A model generated the notes under the pieces. The model did not search any database. It was not told the DNA's origin and worked only from the letters and a program-made list of their open reading frames with translations. The position numbers were made by a program, and so were the translations under genes. Below are positions 51,800-64,000 of a stretch of DNA of 64,000 nucleotides, piece by piece. Source of the stretch: Acridotheres tristis (Eukaryota > Chordata > Aves > Passeriformes > Sturnidae). Each line of letters begins with the position of its first letter. The first letter of the stretch is position 1. The stretch spans positions 26,225,529-26,289,528 of the forward strand of contig CM072894.1 in NCBI GenBank assembly GCA_037013685.1, given 5' to 3'.

Positions 51800-54700
51800 G
51801 CTCAGGTTCCTCTGAGGTCCCTGTTTTCTTTAAATGAACGACAGCTGATGGCTTTAGCTCAGTGCTGTCTCTTAACACTGCTCTGTGTCTCATGTTAATG
51901 CGACCTTTGTGGTAGGAGGTATTTTCCAACTGAGAGGGCAAGAGGCAAAGTTTTCCAGAGGAGGTGGATGAAGAAGAGAACAGTGTCAGAGACTAAACTC
52001 ACCCCTAGCCCATTTGAAACACTCCTGTCTTTTCTATCTCAATTCCCCTGCACAATCCGGAGAAATCTGTTCCTTTTCCATTCCAAATTACAGATTCTGA
52101 TCTTCACCCGCAAAGCTGTCCATAGCTGTCATTTTCCTGCTCTCAGGGCGCCTTCATGTCCCACTTGTTTGCTGGTCTGATAGTTTGGAGAGGGGGAGCA
52201 GAAGGGTAGAAGGGCTCCCTGTTTGGTCATTTCATATTGTCTGTCCACCAGCAGAAACAGAAACAGACCCTAAACTAATCTGAGTCATTGAACAGCTTTC
52301 AGTGAGTTTTTCAGAAGGCTTCCTGTCCCTGAGGCTCCTGGTCAAATTTCAGCTGAGAAAAAAGCCTTTACTCATGTATTTGTCAGCATTCACTGTCAGA
52401 TGAGTTTTTTCAGACAGATGAATTTTCTGTTCTCCTGCCATGATTATAGAATATTGCAATTGTCATAGCATTTATAGATCATAGCTAGGTCAAGCCCAAT
52501 AGAGTCAGATGTAATATACCTATAGGCCTTGGTTTTTTTATATCTTGAGGTAAAGAACAAGGTAGCCTGAAAAGTAGCTAAGCAGCTTTGCAGAGACGTT
52601 ATGAGTAAAAGTTTTTAGGATGCATTGTTTATACCTGGTTGTCTCTGTTAATTTCAGAGTGAGAAATAGAAAAAATCAATATGCCTTTACAGTATCTTCA
52701 GTTATTACATAGTTAGACAAACCCTAGTTCTAGCAAAGCCAAATGGCTGGAGTTATCTTTTTTACACTCTTGAAATTATTTAGCGCTGCTCATACAACAT
52801 CTGAGACCTTGATTAAGCAAAGACTATATATAGCTCTTGGTCAGAGAAACAAGGCAAAGTTTGCTAACTGTCCAAGGACTTCTCTAAATAGTAAATATCC
52901 TTCTACAGTTCAAGCAGTCTGTTGCACCTACTGGGAGAATATGAAGTCCAATGTAAAAGTAAATCACCACACTGTGTGAAACAAAGGATCCCATCAAGTC
53001 TGGTGTGATTATTTTCTTTACTATCCTTTTAGAAAGTACATATGTTGGAGTGAAAATTACTTAAAAATAATCCCATTCATTTCCTCTCTAGCCTCTTGAT
53101 GAATGTAGAAAATAAGAGGAAATCTACTAAGTGATTTTACAGAGACTGGCAGCAGCTCTGTCTTCTAAACGTTCCTGTCCTTCCCATTCCTTTTGAAGCC
53201 AAATCTGATGAAGAAAAAGACTTCTTTCTTCCTTGTCTACCTCTCCTGAAAGAAATTCAGCCATTTTCTGGTCTAACTGCTGCTCTTCCCCCTGTGCAGA
53301 AGTTTGTGCCACAGCATCAAATACCTTCTCCTGTCTTTCAGAACCCAGCACATCACATAGGCCAAATCATCCTCTACTCCCCTCTGGGGCTCCCAGCATC
53401 TGCTCTTCCTCTTTGTCTTAACACAACCCCTCAGTGAAGAAGCCTTCTCCACCACAGCTTTCTCACCCAAATCTCGCTTTACTCTCCTATTTCTTCCCAG
53501 ATTAAAGTAATTTCTTTGCTGTGCTGATTGCTTTTCATCTCTCATTTTAGATCTTGTTCAATTTGCCATGGTAAAATACTTTGATCATATGATTAAAAGG
53601 GATTGATTGAATATTTGGTTGATGGATTTTTCTACTTGAGGAAATGCTATGAAAGGATCGTGGGATACTTTTTACGTTGAAAAAAGGTATTTAAGTGTCT
53701 TTTCCTGTGAATGTTTGTAACTGGAAACCCAAGTAGTGTGCCAATGAGTTCAGTCCAAAAGTTCATTCTGCTGCTTCAGTGTTCGTTGCAATCCCTTTAG
53801 CTAAGCACTGAGTGGGGAAAATCTTTCATCTGCTTCACTGGAGAGTCAAGAGGTTTTGATCAGCTTTTCAGCTCCTGGAACCAGAATTTGCAGTGAAGTG
53901 ACTGAGATACAGTCACATATTGAGCTCCCTTTCTGCTCTGGAAGAACAGTGTTCCCATTAGCCAAGGGGCTAAAGGGATGGGAGCATTGTAACACTGTAG
54001 AGATGGCTAAGATCTGTAAAATAAGTGAAGCACTTCACATGCATGAAACTGAAAAGAAACAGAACATCTCTATACCTTTATGACTTCCATCATAAACATC
54101 TGAGTTGCTTCTGGGAAGTCTAACAGGATGTTCTATATCAGTTTAGCAATGTTCACAAAGCCCCAGATAAACTTAAAGGGTCAAGGGTGAACATTATACT
54201 GTATCAAAGAGCTTCCAAAAGCTGCCGTTAGATCATAGTGGCATTAGCCAAGGTTATTCAAGGATTACTCTACCTCCCTCCTAATGCACAGACCATAGAA
54301 TCCAGATGAACTGCAGGGATCTGAAATGAGTTGCAGAGACTTACTGAGATGCTCATGCAAGCACTAAATACACTCTTAGGGAAAACAGTCAGTATGTGCC
54401 TTTTGTGTTATGGTTCTGTGTGTTAGCTCACAGGTTTCCAGCCTTTGACTTGGGGATCCTTGGGGGAGTTATATTGAAGGAGGTTCTGCAAGATAACCAA
54501 GAAATGTGGCTGTGACTGGCTAAATTTGCTCAACTTTCCCTGGAAAACACTGAAGGCACCCCAAATTAGAAAGGATGGGAAGCCTGCGGTTTTAATCAAC
54601 TGCAATATTATGAATGAAGAAAGGAACAGCTTTTACACAGTCCTTATTGCTCTAAATTTAAAAAAAAAAAGAAAATCATTGCTTTGCCTTTGACAGAGTT

Positions 54701-56000
54701 TGAGACTGCTTCCAGTGGCAAGTAGAGGCTTTCACAGGTAGCCCACTGACCCTCAAGGTCTCCTCATCTATTTCGTGCTGATCCACTTTTTAGATAGAAA
54801 CCAGGCTAGATGGGCTCCCATTGCCCTCTACTGAACAGAAGTTCTGGGCAGTGGCTACCACCAGAAGCATGAATGTAGTTGTGGTGTTACAGCCAAGAAG
54901 GAGGACACTGAACTGGAAAAACTGAGAATGGACAAGGTCTTGAAAGTGTGCATTATACTGACAGAAACACAGAGCTTATTTTGGTTTTACAAGAGGAAGA
55001 TTAACAGGTGACTCAAACATAGTCTATAAATACTCACATGGAAAATCAACATTTCATAAAAAATGTTCCTGAACCTCACAACAAAGATACAAGAGCCACA
55101 GAATAAACACAGCAAATTAATAAAGCAAGGCTGAGAACAGATTGCAGTGAATGTAATCAACCATGAGTGTAACTTTCCCAAACTTTGTGGTTAAAGCACC
55201 TCCTGCCATCTCCATTTTCTAGATATAATTACAGACTAATTTTTCTTCACCAAAAAAAAAAAGTTTAACAGAAAGGAATTCTGGCTAGTCTGACAGAGGA
55301 GACCAAAGAAGATCACCAGGACTTTTTCTATCTTTACAATCTCTGACGTCTCCTGCCAAAGGCTTCCAAATGCCACCTTATTAGAGTCACCTCCCTGCTC
55401 TACCTCGTGAGTGTGCAGCAATGCATCCCCTTCCCTGACAATCAAACTGCCCCGATGCTCGTATGTCGTGATGTACTGTCAACATAATCATCCTGACACA
55501 ATGAGAACCACATTAACTCAATAACAAAACAAATATCAGGAAGAATACCACACAGACTGGCTTATTTTCTTATTCAAGTCATTCATTAAAACCCTCACCA
55601 TTTTCTTACTTATCAGAGGTCACCATCAAATTTCCAGCTGCCACTAAATTTCCAGGCACAACATAGCACTGGTGTATCCACGAGGTCTTTTTGCCACAGA
55701 AATTAAGCCTCATTTGCGAGCTCTCCCCAATGTCATATTAATCATTTTGACTGTCCTGATTTTATCACCAGAATCAAAATTTTCTTTCTTCCTGGTGAAC
55801 ATTTCTTTTAAAGTCATTTTGTTGTGGAAACAAAAAAAAACTATTTACACAATGAGGAAGATGGATGATTGGATGACAAAATAAGTGCTTTTTAAATGCT
55901 CATTATACATCTATTGGCATTGGCTGTCTCATTGTGAACTTCAGGCTGCAATCGTCGGGACACACAGTAGCCATGTTTACATTGCTGCAAGAGGGACCTC
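51800..56000. other. Upstream flank, no gene recognised
   Basis: Unique AT-rich sequence upstream of the TFCP2L1 promoter. No splice-flanked family-matching exon, tRNA or clear repeat was identified, apart from A-runs at 54660-54670 and 55252-55262. By synteny this should lead toward the 3' end of CLASP1, but no CLASP1 exon is seen. Confidence 0.5.
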
Positions 56001-56040
56001 TGGAGCCAACAGCACGAGGAGGGGAGCAGCACATGACTTA

Positions 56041-56166
56041 AAAAAAATAAAATAAAAAAAATAGGAAAAAGAAAAGGAAAAGGAAAAGGAAAAGGAAAAG
56101 GAAAAGGAAAAGGAAAAGGAAAAGGAAAAGGAAAAGGAAAAGGAAAAGGAAAAGGAAAAGAAAGAA
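56041..56166. repeat. (GAAAAG)15 microsatellite in an A-rich homopurine tract
   Basis: Exactly 15 perfect GAAAAG units at 56071-56160, preceded by A-rich sequence (56041-56063). The purine-only run extends from 56063 to 56166 (104 nt). The minus-strand open frame rich in Phe-Ser repeats is simply the translation of this microsatellite. Confidence 0.97.
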
Positions 56167-56909
56167 CAACAGCAGAAAAAAAAAATCATGTACTTTTTGG
56201 CCAGCAGTAGACACTGACTCTGCAAACAGCTGTGCCCAGAACATGGCTGGGGGCTAGTTATCGTCCCTCTGCCTGAGGTCACTGTCTGTGCTGAGCTCCT
56301 GTCCTGGCTGGAGCAGCATGAATACGTCACACCCTCACTCACACCAGGATGGCAGAACAAGGGGAACCATCACTGCCCAGTGCTTTGTGGGGAGAAGTGG
56401 CAGGAGGTGAAGCATCATCACTCAGAGCTGACAACAGCCCAGCTCTGCTCACAGCTCTGCTGCCCGAGGAAGCTTTGATTCATAGCTGAAAAATTGTATC
56501 TGGGCCAAAAATATCTGTGATGGCTGAGTGTATCCCACATCCGCCCACCAGCCTGGTCTGCCACCCTGCCCCAAACACTGGTGTCAGCACTTGCAGCAAG
56601 AGGAGAGCAGGGAGAGGAGAGGAGCCAGGCTGCAGCAGGAACTGACTGCTTCTGCCAGCTTCACCATGGGTGGGTGTGGGAAAGCAGAAGAGGTGCCAGA
56701 AGATGTCTAGTCCATAGATCCCACAGACCAAGGCTATGTCCTCTCTACTCATGGAAAGGCAGTCCTAAAAGCCTTAACAAGAGGCAGAAGAGTCCCTCTG
56801 GAGTTTTGCAGGCACCACCAAACTGGGTGGGGTGGTTGGCATACTGAACACCAGTGCTTTGATCAGTAGGACTTTGGGAAACTTGAGGCAATGAGAAACC
56901 TCTCTGAGT

Positions 56910-57610
56910 TTTGCAGAGCCATGCAAAGCACTGCACCAAGCTGGAATAACCCCATGCGTCAGTTCAGGCTGGGAACCAACTGACAGCAGAACAGCCCTAC
57001 TAAGGAGTACCCAAATATTATCTTGAAAGATTAAGTACAAAACAACAGTTCCCCCTGCCACAAATGAGGCAAACCATTCCTCCTAATGCATGAGTTCAAG
57101 GAAAGCTATCGCCCCTTCTCCTTGGTGCTGATGGAACTGTACCTGTTTGAGCCTCCTGTTCAAGGGGGAGAATTTGGACAGGATCCAGCAGGTGAACTGC
57201 TCAAACACTCAGGGCACACAGCACTTCTCCTGTGAGGAGAGCTTGAAGGCAGTAGGCTGGCTGGGTCTGAGGATGATGAGGTCAAGACAGGTCCTAATAG
57301 CAGCCCACTATGCAAAGGCATTAAAAAAGGTGATGAAGTCAAGTGCTTCTCATTAGCAGCAGTGATCAAGGTAATGTCCACAAGCTGTCACTTGGAGATT
57401 AGACTAAGCATTAACAAAAACTTCTTCACCAGAGGACTGGAACAGGCTACCAGACCGGCATCTGTGGCACCTCTGTCCTTGGGGGTGTTCAAGATGACAG
57501 CAGCAGAGCCATGGTTGATGCAATCCAGTGTATGCTCCAGCTCTGTTTTGAGGTGGAATTTAGATTAGAGACACTCAGAGGTCACTTCCCACCAACATTT
57601 CAACAAGTCT
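56910..57610 (+). mobile_element. Degraded CR1 LINE segment
   Basis: The left part (56930-57000) matches a more internal CR1 segment: GGAATAACCCCATGCGTCAG, 'ttcaggctgggaacc'. The right part has 'acttctcctgtgaggaga', 'cttggagattagactaagca', 'aacttcttcaccagaggact', 'ggaacaggctaccagac' and a tail near 57570-57610 ending TCTATGAAAT. It is heavily diverged, with an internal deletion or rearrangement and no intact ORF. Confidence 0.7.
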
Positions 57611-58612
57611 ATGAAATACTGCAAGGGGTACTGTGGTCTTGACCCAGGCTTTTTTAGTGTGCATGTTCCATAATCCCCTTCCTGCTCAAGTCAATGTCCA
57701 GGTCTTTACCACACGTGTAATGCCCCAGCACATGTGGGATGTCCACAGCTTCCCACTGCCTAAAGAGACTCATGGTAAAAGGTCTGCATGCTACCCTACT
57801 GCATGTGCTGTCCTGTCCCAGTGAGACTTCTATGCAAAAGCCAGCTGAAAAGTAGTTATTTTTAACTCTAGAGGAAAGGCTTTATTATAATCTGGAGCTG
57901 GCAAAGTAACAGTGTCAAGTAGTCATATCCTCTCCAATGTAAACTCTTCAGACATGAAGTAATTCCAGGATAATTATTAGACACAGTTGAGCATGTAGAA
58001 AGAACTCAAATGCTCCACCCCAGGGCATTTATCTGTTGTAGGACAGCACAAAGCATGAAATGCATTACAGTCTTCCATTTCCCCTGAAACACTTTAGAGA
58101 CATTTTAAATTCCTTGAGAGGAAAACAATTCAAGATCCTTCATGTACTCAGAACACCTTTCAATAGTCCCTCAGAGGATGCTTAGTACCTCAGCAGAATC
58201 ACAAGCTACAAGATCATAGTCCTTCACAATAACTGTTTAAAAACTCAAAATACAAGAAAACATTGGCCATTATTATCATTATAATATGTTCTTTGCTTCA
58301 AAGTAAAGCTTCCATCAAATTAGGTTTTTCTTATAGAAATGCTCTAGTTAGATGATTCACACAACAAATCCATAACTAAGAAGAAGATAGACTGGAAAAG
58401 GGAGTGTGGTTTTCTTTTATTAGCTACATGTAGTCTGACTGTAATTATTCCCAACTGGAATATTCGTACATAAAAGCAATTTTGCAATGACAGTAATTTT
58501 TCTAATAACATGTTATTCCCTTAATTTTTATAAACGAATTCTTAGACTCTTTTTTATTGTGTTTGCACAGCAATTCCCAAGTCAAATAATGAAGCTTCCC
58601 AAGTTCCCTGCA

Positions 58613-58632
58613 AGGTAAGGTAAGGTGAGGTG
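58613..58632. repeat. Short pentanucleotide repeat (AAGGT/GAGGT)
   Basis: About four imperfect copies of a five-base unit (AAGGT, then GAGGT). Each unit resembles a splice donor, but no coding exon adjoins it. Confidence 0.7.
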
Positions 58633-59137
58633 AGTGGAAATTGACCTCTACTGCTAGTTACAAATGCATTTATTTCCTCAATATTCCTTTCTCCCTCAGG
58701 ATATCCCAGATTTCCTGCTTATACAAGGTGTCATCTTTTGTCTGTGCAAGTCCTGTGGGGCAAGTTAACACATTTGTATTAATGAGTTAATACATTTATA
58801 TTAACTTCTATGATGGCACAGAGTGTGGATGCACTTGACACGTGCAAATATCCCATCACCATTAGGTAATGAGCAAGTCGTCTCACATTCCAGGGAACTT
58901 AAGGGCAAACTGACGTCACCAAGACAGTGAGGGATGTGTGAATAAATCCCAGGGTGATGAGTCCCAGTTTAGCTCTCCTTAGCAGCCATACATTAGGACC
59001 AGGGAGAAGCCATCTCTTTCAAGGTGGGATAGGCAGTACTGAAGTCTGTGATTTCACTTTCTTCTTATGCATCCAGGGATAAACTTAAGAATTTTTGACA
59101 AAAAGCAGTGGAGTTACAGGAATGTCAAAAATGTGCA

Positions 59138-59372
59138 AGAATCACAGAAACGCAGAATATCCTGGCTTGGAAGGGACTCACAAAGACCATTGAGCCCAGC
59201 TCCTGTTCCTGCACAGGACACCCCAAGAATCACACCATGTGCCTGAGGACGTTGTCCAAACACTTCTTGAGCTCTGTCAGGCTCAATGTTGTGACCACTT
59301 CTTCAGGAAGCCCGTTCCAGTGTCCAGTCACCCCTGGGGGAAGAACCTTTTCCTGATATTCTAATATCTAAC
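59138..59372 (-). mobile_element. CR1 LINE 3' end, reverse orientation
   Basis: The plus strand starts 'agaatcacagaaacgcagaa', then 'tggcttggaagggactcaca', 'gagcccagctcctgttcctg', CACAGGACACCCCAAGAATC, 'tccaaacacttcttgagctc', 'cttcaggaagcccgttccag' and 'gggggaagaaccttttcctg'. This is a CR1 3' end in reverse, about 235 bp, relatively well preserved. Confidence 0.9.
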
Positions 59373-59375
59373 CTA

Positions 59376-62300
59376 TTTTCCACATAATAGTGGGTACATT
59401 AATATGACTTTACAAACACCTGAGTGAGACCAATAGAAATGTGACAACTTCAGCACCTTCCCATGCAACCCAGAGCAGTGGTTTAAAATACTGTAATTTC
59501 CAAACTTTTTAAGACTAATCACCAGTTTCAAGTCTCTTTAATACACAAATCATCTGCCCACTGAGGTACTCTTGTGCTGTGGATAAAGACTTCCCAAAAA
59601 GTAATGGGATAGCGTCTGAGGGCACAAACAGCAAAGAATACTCTCAAATTAGACAATTCCAGTGACCAAATCACAGAACTGCTATATCTTCACTTGCAAA
59701 AGAAGGCTTGTAGGTTTGTTTTCATAGTGCAGTAACCAACCTCACTGCACAGCCCTCCTGGGGGCCATTACTTTAGCTTTTCCCATGATGTAATTGAGGG
59801 AGGTCGGCAGCAGTTCAGTTGCACAGTGTTCAGTACTGCTGGCTACAGCGCGGCAAAAATGTCTCGTTTCTTGCCTCCTCTAGGTCTGACTGTCCAACAG
59901 CAGTTGGACTAAAGAGACAGCAGATACCAAGGATGTAATTAAAGCTCACTGTACTGAGCAGAAACTGCTGTCTTCAGTAGGATTTTGTCTCAGGCTAGAA
60001 GCACTCCCGTATTTCACAGCAAAGACAAGCACAGACTTTCAGAGGAAGTTTTTTCTATTGTACTGCTTTAATCAATCAGTGCCAATTAACCAACATTTAG
60101 TTTCAGCTCGAGAAAGAAATGACGGAAATAATTATGTCCTGAGACAGACATCCCATCAGCTTCTCCAAATCATTAACTACCTCAGATGAATTGGCAATCA
60201 ATTAACTGAGATTAAAAAGTCTAATACACAAACCATCTTCATTCCCCTCTCTAGAACCAGGATGACACAAAGTTACTACCCAACCTCTGTGTATGTTCAT
60301 ATAAATGCAACCTTACACTCTCCATAAAACAGTTTTGCTGATTCGTCTCAGGACGTGGGTTCCTCTGACACTGAAATTCAACGTGGATTTGCTCTTAGCT
60401 GACCTTGAGTAGGGAATGGAATAACCACTCCTGACGTGTCTGTTTATAAGGCATCAGCTAAACAACGGTGTTACCACAGAGTAATTCAACCAAGAGCCTT
60501 GTGCTATAGATACATGTTGCCCATCATAAAAGAAATTTGTGGTCTTGAAGACAGGTCATTGTAGATAGACTAAAGATGTGAAAAATATAAATAGTAGTGT
60601 GAAATAGGCTAAGGTTGTAGTAGTTTCAGTGTAGCTCTGCCTTCCATATTTGACTTAATATAAATATTTGTTTAGTGTAGGGTGCACAGCATCCTGAATT
60701 CCCTGGATTATGCCAGTGAGATCTCATTGCTGTAGAAGAATCAGATGAATCCTGCCAAATATCAGCTTCCATTTATCAAAACATGGCTAAGAAATTTGGT
60801 CATAATTTGTAAATATCTCTTGGGAAGGATCTTTTCTTGACACAAGCAAAAGTGAGGTGGTATCACTGAAGGGTAAACTGAGTGCATCTAGCAATGTCCA
60901 GCTCATAACACCTTGTGTGAGCAGTAGGTGTCATGGAGATTATTAACGGTGAGACAGCACTGCTGTTTTTATGATAAATAAATAGAATAAACCCAAAGTG
61001 ACATCATCTACTTAGTAGTGTCAAGCAGTCAGATTTATATCTAATCATCATAGCTGCTTTTCAATAGTTTCCATTTATTTGAAGTGGCTGGCATTTTGAT
61101 CTTATCATTATACCTCCCTCCTGTGCTTTTTTTCTTCAAAAGCTTAAAATAAATTATTCTGGAGTTCTTCTTCCTGCAGGTTTCTTGTTTGGACTGTTCT
61201 AACCTTAGCAGTGAGTAAACTTACAAGGTTTTAATCCTGCAATCCAAGTATAAACTGCGTTGAAGAACGGTCCAAACCATTGGTGCCAGTATACAGCATG
61301 ACTTGGAATCCATGGAGTATTCCAGAAAAAAAGACACATTGTGATAATATTTACAAAAGGTGAGGCGTGGCCTCTTTGAGCAGCTTCCTAACTGCCCAGA
61401 TCTAGGAATCAAACTAAGTAACATGATGATATGGGGAGATGTCTCTTGGTGGAGGCTCTGGGTGGCACACCAGGTGTTATCCCAGCTCAGCAGCAGGGAG
61501 TTGGGAACAATCGAACTATGACCTTTCAGTGAAAAGAAATGTGCTTTTAATAAAGATAACTTCTTCTCCTGCTGTCCCCCTCTGATGGTCTGAGGCTTTG
61601 TTTCAGCCTGTGGGCTGTCCTTTGATGCAGGTCATCCCCTGTTTGCTGGGTCCAGCCTGAAAGTTTATCTCTGCCAGGTCCAGCCCTGCACAGCTGGGCA
61701 TGGATAAATGTGGCCACAGGAGTTTTCCTCTGCAGCCCCTCACCTTTGGGGATTTAGATGCCAGCAGCTGCAGATGCAATCTCATGGCTCCTCCTGGATG
61801 AGGGGTCATGCTGCAGCAGGCTTCAACCAGTGACCCAGAGACCCTGCAAGGGCCCAGGTTGCTCCTGCCGTCATTTCCTCTCCAGTGGAAAGTGATGGCA
61901 CTTCAGAGGCCAGCTGGCTATAGACGTGACTTTTGGGGGATTCCCATCTCTACTGGAAGTAAAAGTAATGGTTGAAAACCGTTGAACTACACAAATGCAA
62001 GAGCCTTCCAGTGGCCTTGAATATGCTATTCATTGAGGTCGGAAGCTGCTATGGAATTTTTCAATACATGATTTAATCTGGGCAGCCTGAGCTCCAGAAG
62101 CAGAGGGAGGAAACCCTTCGACTCTGGAGCCAGGGGCCCTCGGGCAAGGAAAGGGAACATTTTCAATGGCTTTTAGAGGACACATTGGCCAAGGCATGCA
62201 TGTTCCAGCAGTTTACTAGCAGCACTATAAAGCTAGAAAAGAAGTGTCAGGTGAGCTTTCTAAAAGGGCAAAGATTGCTCTGGAACATGCTAACATTTGG

Positions 62301-64000
62301 ACATTTGTGGATTTTAACTGTATCATGGTTGGAAGGCAACCTCTTAGCATAGGGATTTTTGGCCACCCTAAACCGAGTTAGCAGCAGCTCCTCAACAGGC
62401 AGAAGTCTGCTGTGGCACCTGCTTCTCAGCAAGTGAGGTGTCCCTAGTGGGCTCTGGGGTGACATAGCCCTGCCCTGAGAGCTGCACTGCCTCTCCAATC
62501 ACTTCCACCTACCTGCAAGACACACTGTACCTCTCCTTTCACCTGTACCAGCAGTGCCAGAAGGTGAGCAGCTCCCTCTGGGAATTGTTCTTTCTTCAAG
62601 AGAGGAAAAAAATGTCTTTTTTTGGTCTTCAGTTTGCTTCTCAGATGGATCAGTCCCTGGATCTGAGTCCCAGTGTGGAGCAGGTGCCAGCACAGTGTGG
62701 GGAGCAGGGAGGGAAGAAGCCAAAGGATGCTGGGGATGGATTCTGCTCTCAGCCTAGTGAGGTATGAATACCACTAAGGGTATAGCATAGTCTCAGCTCC
62801 AAAGAGACCAGTGACAGCTTCCCATTAAGCATTTCTGCATCTTCCTGCCTTGATGGCATTCCTTCCCTCCTGATAAAGTTTGCTGACATTGTCTGCATCT
62901 TCTTTTCTATTCCAGAAAATCTGGAACCTTAGTAATAAAGAAAAAAGACCCATGAGTCCTAACCTTCACTGTTTTGTTTCATTCAGTCCAAATAACCCAA
63001 GGGAAAGTAAAACACAGCATTTACTGACTGGTTCCTGAAGGGTGTGGAAGCAGCTCTCAGAAGGGAGAGGTGACCCAGACCTGGGGAGTACCTGAAGAAC
63101 ATAGACTGTCTCTCCTCACCTTGCACTACACAGCTCTTCCCAGGCCCTCCAGTAAATGTGTTTGGGGACAGAGCTTCAAGGGTGACATCCTCAAGTCATG
63201 GGAACATCATTACCAAAGAGGGGCCTATTCAGTTTTCTATCCTTCAAGTGCCACTGGCCTTTTTGTGACTGTCTTTGATTTTGGAGACTGGTCAAGGAAT
63301 TTGTACTTCACACTCAATTGCATTCAACTGCTTTTATAGCAGAGAGCATTGCCAGCTCAAGAAATACAATCTTATCCCAAGGCCTTGAGAAACGTGGTGG
63401 CCGTTTTTAAGTGTCTTCCTCCATCACAAGCAGCTCATTGTCAAGGGCACCCAAGGCTAACTAACAATGATAAGAGGATCACATCCCCCGCTGCTGCAAA
63501 TGGTCCTGCTGCTCCAAGGGAATCAGGCTCTGAAGGAGAAAACAGCCCATTGAAAGGCTTTGTGCAGGGAGGGCTGAGGCAGAGCTCCCTGCACACTGTC
63601 AGGTACCCTTGGCACCAAGGGATGGTAGTGCTCAGTTCGGGTTTCAAAGCCTGCATGCTGGCTTTAGTCCCAAGGGACGTGGCATCACCTCACACAGGCA
63701 GGGACCATCACCTGCATTTCCCATCTCAGAGAGCCAAGGGGAGGGGAGGCTCCCCCTGGCAAAGGTGCCTTCTGCAGAGTCCATGAGATGGGGTGAACCT
63801 GGGGCATAAGGTTAGAAAACAAACCCTGACACAAACATAGCTGAAAGGATGGTTAGATAAAATTTAAATGTGTTTCAACAACAGGGGAAGCCCACGACTG
63901 AACATGTGTTTTAACTCCCTGCAGATATGTAATAGCTGTGGAGGGATCCTGGAAGTGCTGAGAAACAGCAGAAAAGCAGAAACTCATCATCCCCTTGATA
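59376..64000. other. Far upstream flank, no gene recognised
   Basis: Unique sequence, somewhat richer in GC beyond 61.5 kb. Open frames up to 145 codons (63349-63786 plus) have no recognisable domain. A TAAT/ATTA-rich block lies at 60060-60230. Nothing identifiable as CLASP1 was found. Confidence 0.5.

Noticed and set aside
51197..51898. 233-codon plus-strand open frame, longest in the window
   Set aside because: It runs antisense through the CpG island and TFCP2L1 exon 1. GC-rich DNA lacks stop codons, and the translation is low-complexity Pro/Ala/Arg/Gly with no domain; several other frames there are open too.
54423..54600. Possible hAT (Charlie/MER-like) DNA transposon end
   Set aside because: The start resembles 'ggttcccaaccttt...ggggacccttgg' patterns, but no matching terminal inverted repeat or target duplication could be confirmed by eye.
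55977..56360. Minus-strand open frame with long Phe-Ser repeat
   Set aside because: It is the translation of the (GAAAAG)n microsatellite.
59476..59580. Possible hAT-like element ('cagtggtttaaaa ... ccaaactttttaagact')
   Set aside because: Suggestive wording only; a repeat-library comparison would be needed.
61960..61990. Possible hAT terminal repeat ('ggttgaaaaccgttgaacta')
   Set aside because: Looks like the 3' end of some hAT elements, but it is very short and no partner end was found.
1..64000. CRISPR arrays, operons, prophage or bacterial systems
   Set aside because: The sequence is an animal nuclear locus with spliced exons and CR1 repeats; no regularly spaced repeat array or bacterial-type gene cluster is present.

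Overview
This window is vertebrate nuclear DNA, most likely from a bird. It has short exons with GT-AG introns, one CpG-rich promoter, and several truncated CR1-type LINE tails on both strands. No Alu/B1/L1-type repeats were recognised. The species cannot be named from the sequence alone.

The only protein-coding gene I can support is a complete TFCP2L1 (LBP-9/CRTR-1, grainyhead/CP2 transcription-factor family) on the minus strand. It has 15 coding exons, with the ATG at 51352-51350 and the stop at 22045-22043. I assembled it by hand from exon phases and splice sites. The joined CDS is 1428 nt (475 codons plus stop), all reading phases agree, every intron is GT-AG, and no frameshift or internal stop was found. 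The exons encode a short N-terminal tail, the CP2 DNA-binding domain (exons 2-7), a variable linker (exons 8-9), a SAM-like domain (exons 10-11), a second linker (exon 12) and the C-terminal oligomerisation domain (exons 13-15).

Layout: 1 to about 16.58 kb is downstream flank with CR1 tails and no recognisable gene. About 16.58-22.04 kb is a likely long 3' UTR, judged from clustered polyadenylation signals at 16595-16694. 22.04-51.35 kb is the gene body, with a 12.8-kb intron 2, a 4.1-kb intron 1 and otherwise compact introns down to 96 bp. About 50.93-51.76 kb is a CpG island with GC boxes and a TATA-like element. 51.8-64 kb is upstream flank with CR1 remnants and a hexanucleotide microsatellite. 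From known vertebrate synteny, GLI2 would lie to the left and CLASP1 to the right, but I saw no exon of either.

Most long ORFs here are chance open frames in introns, GC-rich antisense DNA or repeats. No new protein system is evident. The items worth a second look are regulatory or structural: the inferred 3' end, a G-quadruplex motif near the exon 2 donor, an alternative acceptor at exon 9, a 104-nt homopurine tract, a ZNF143-like motif and some local duplications.
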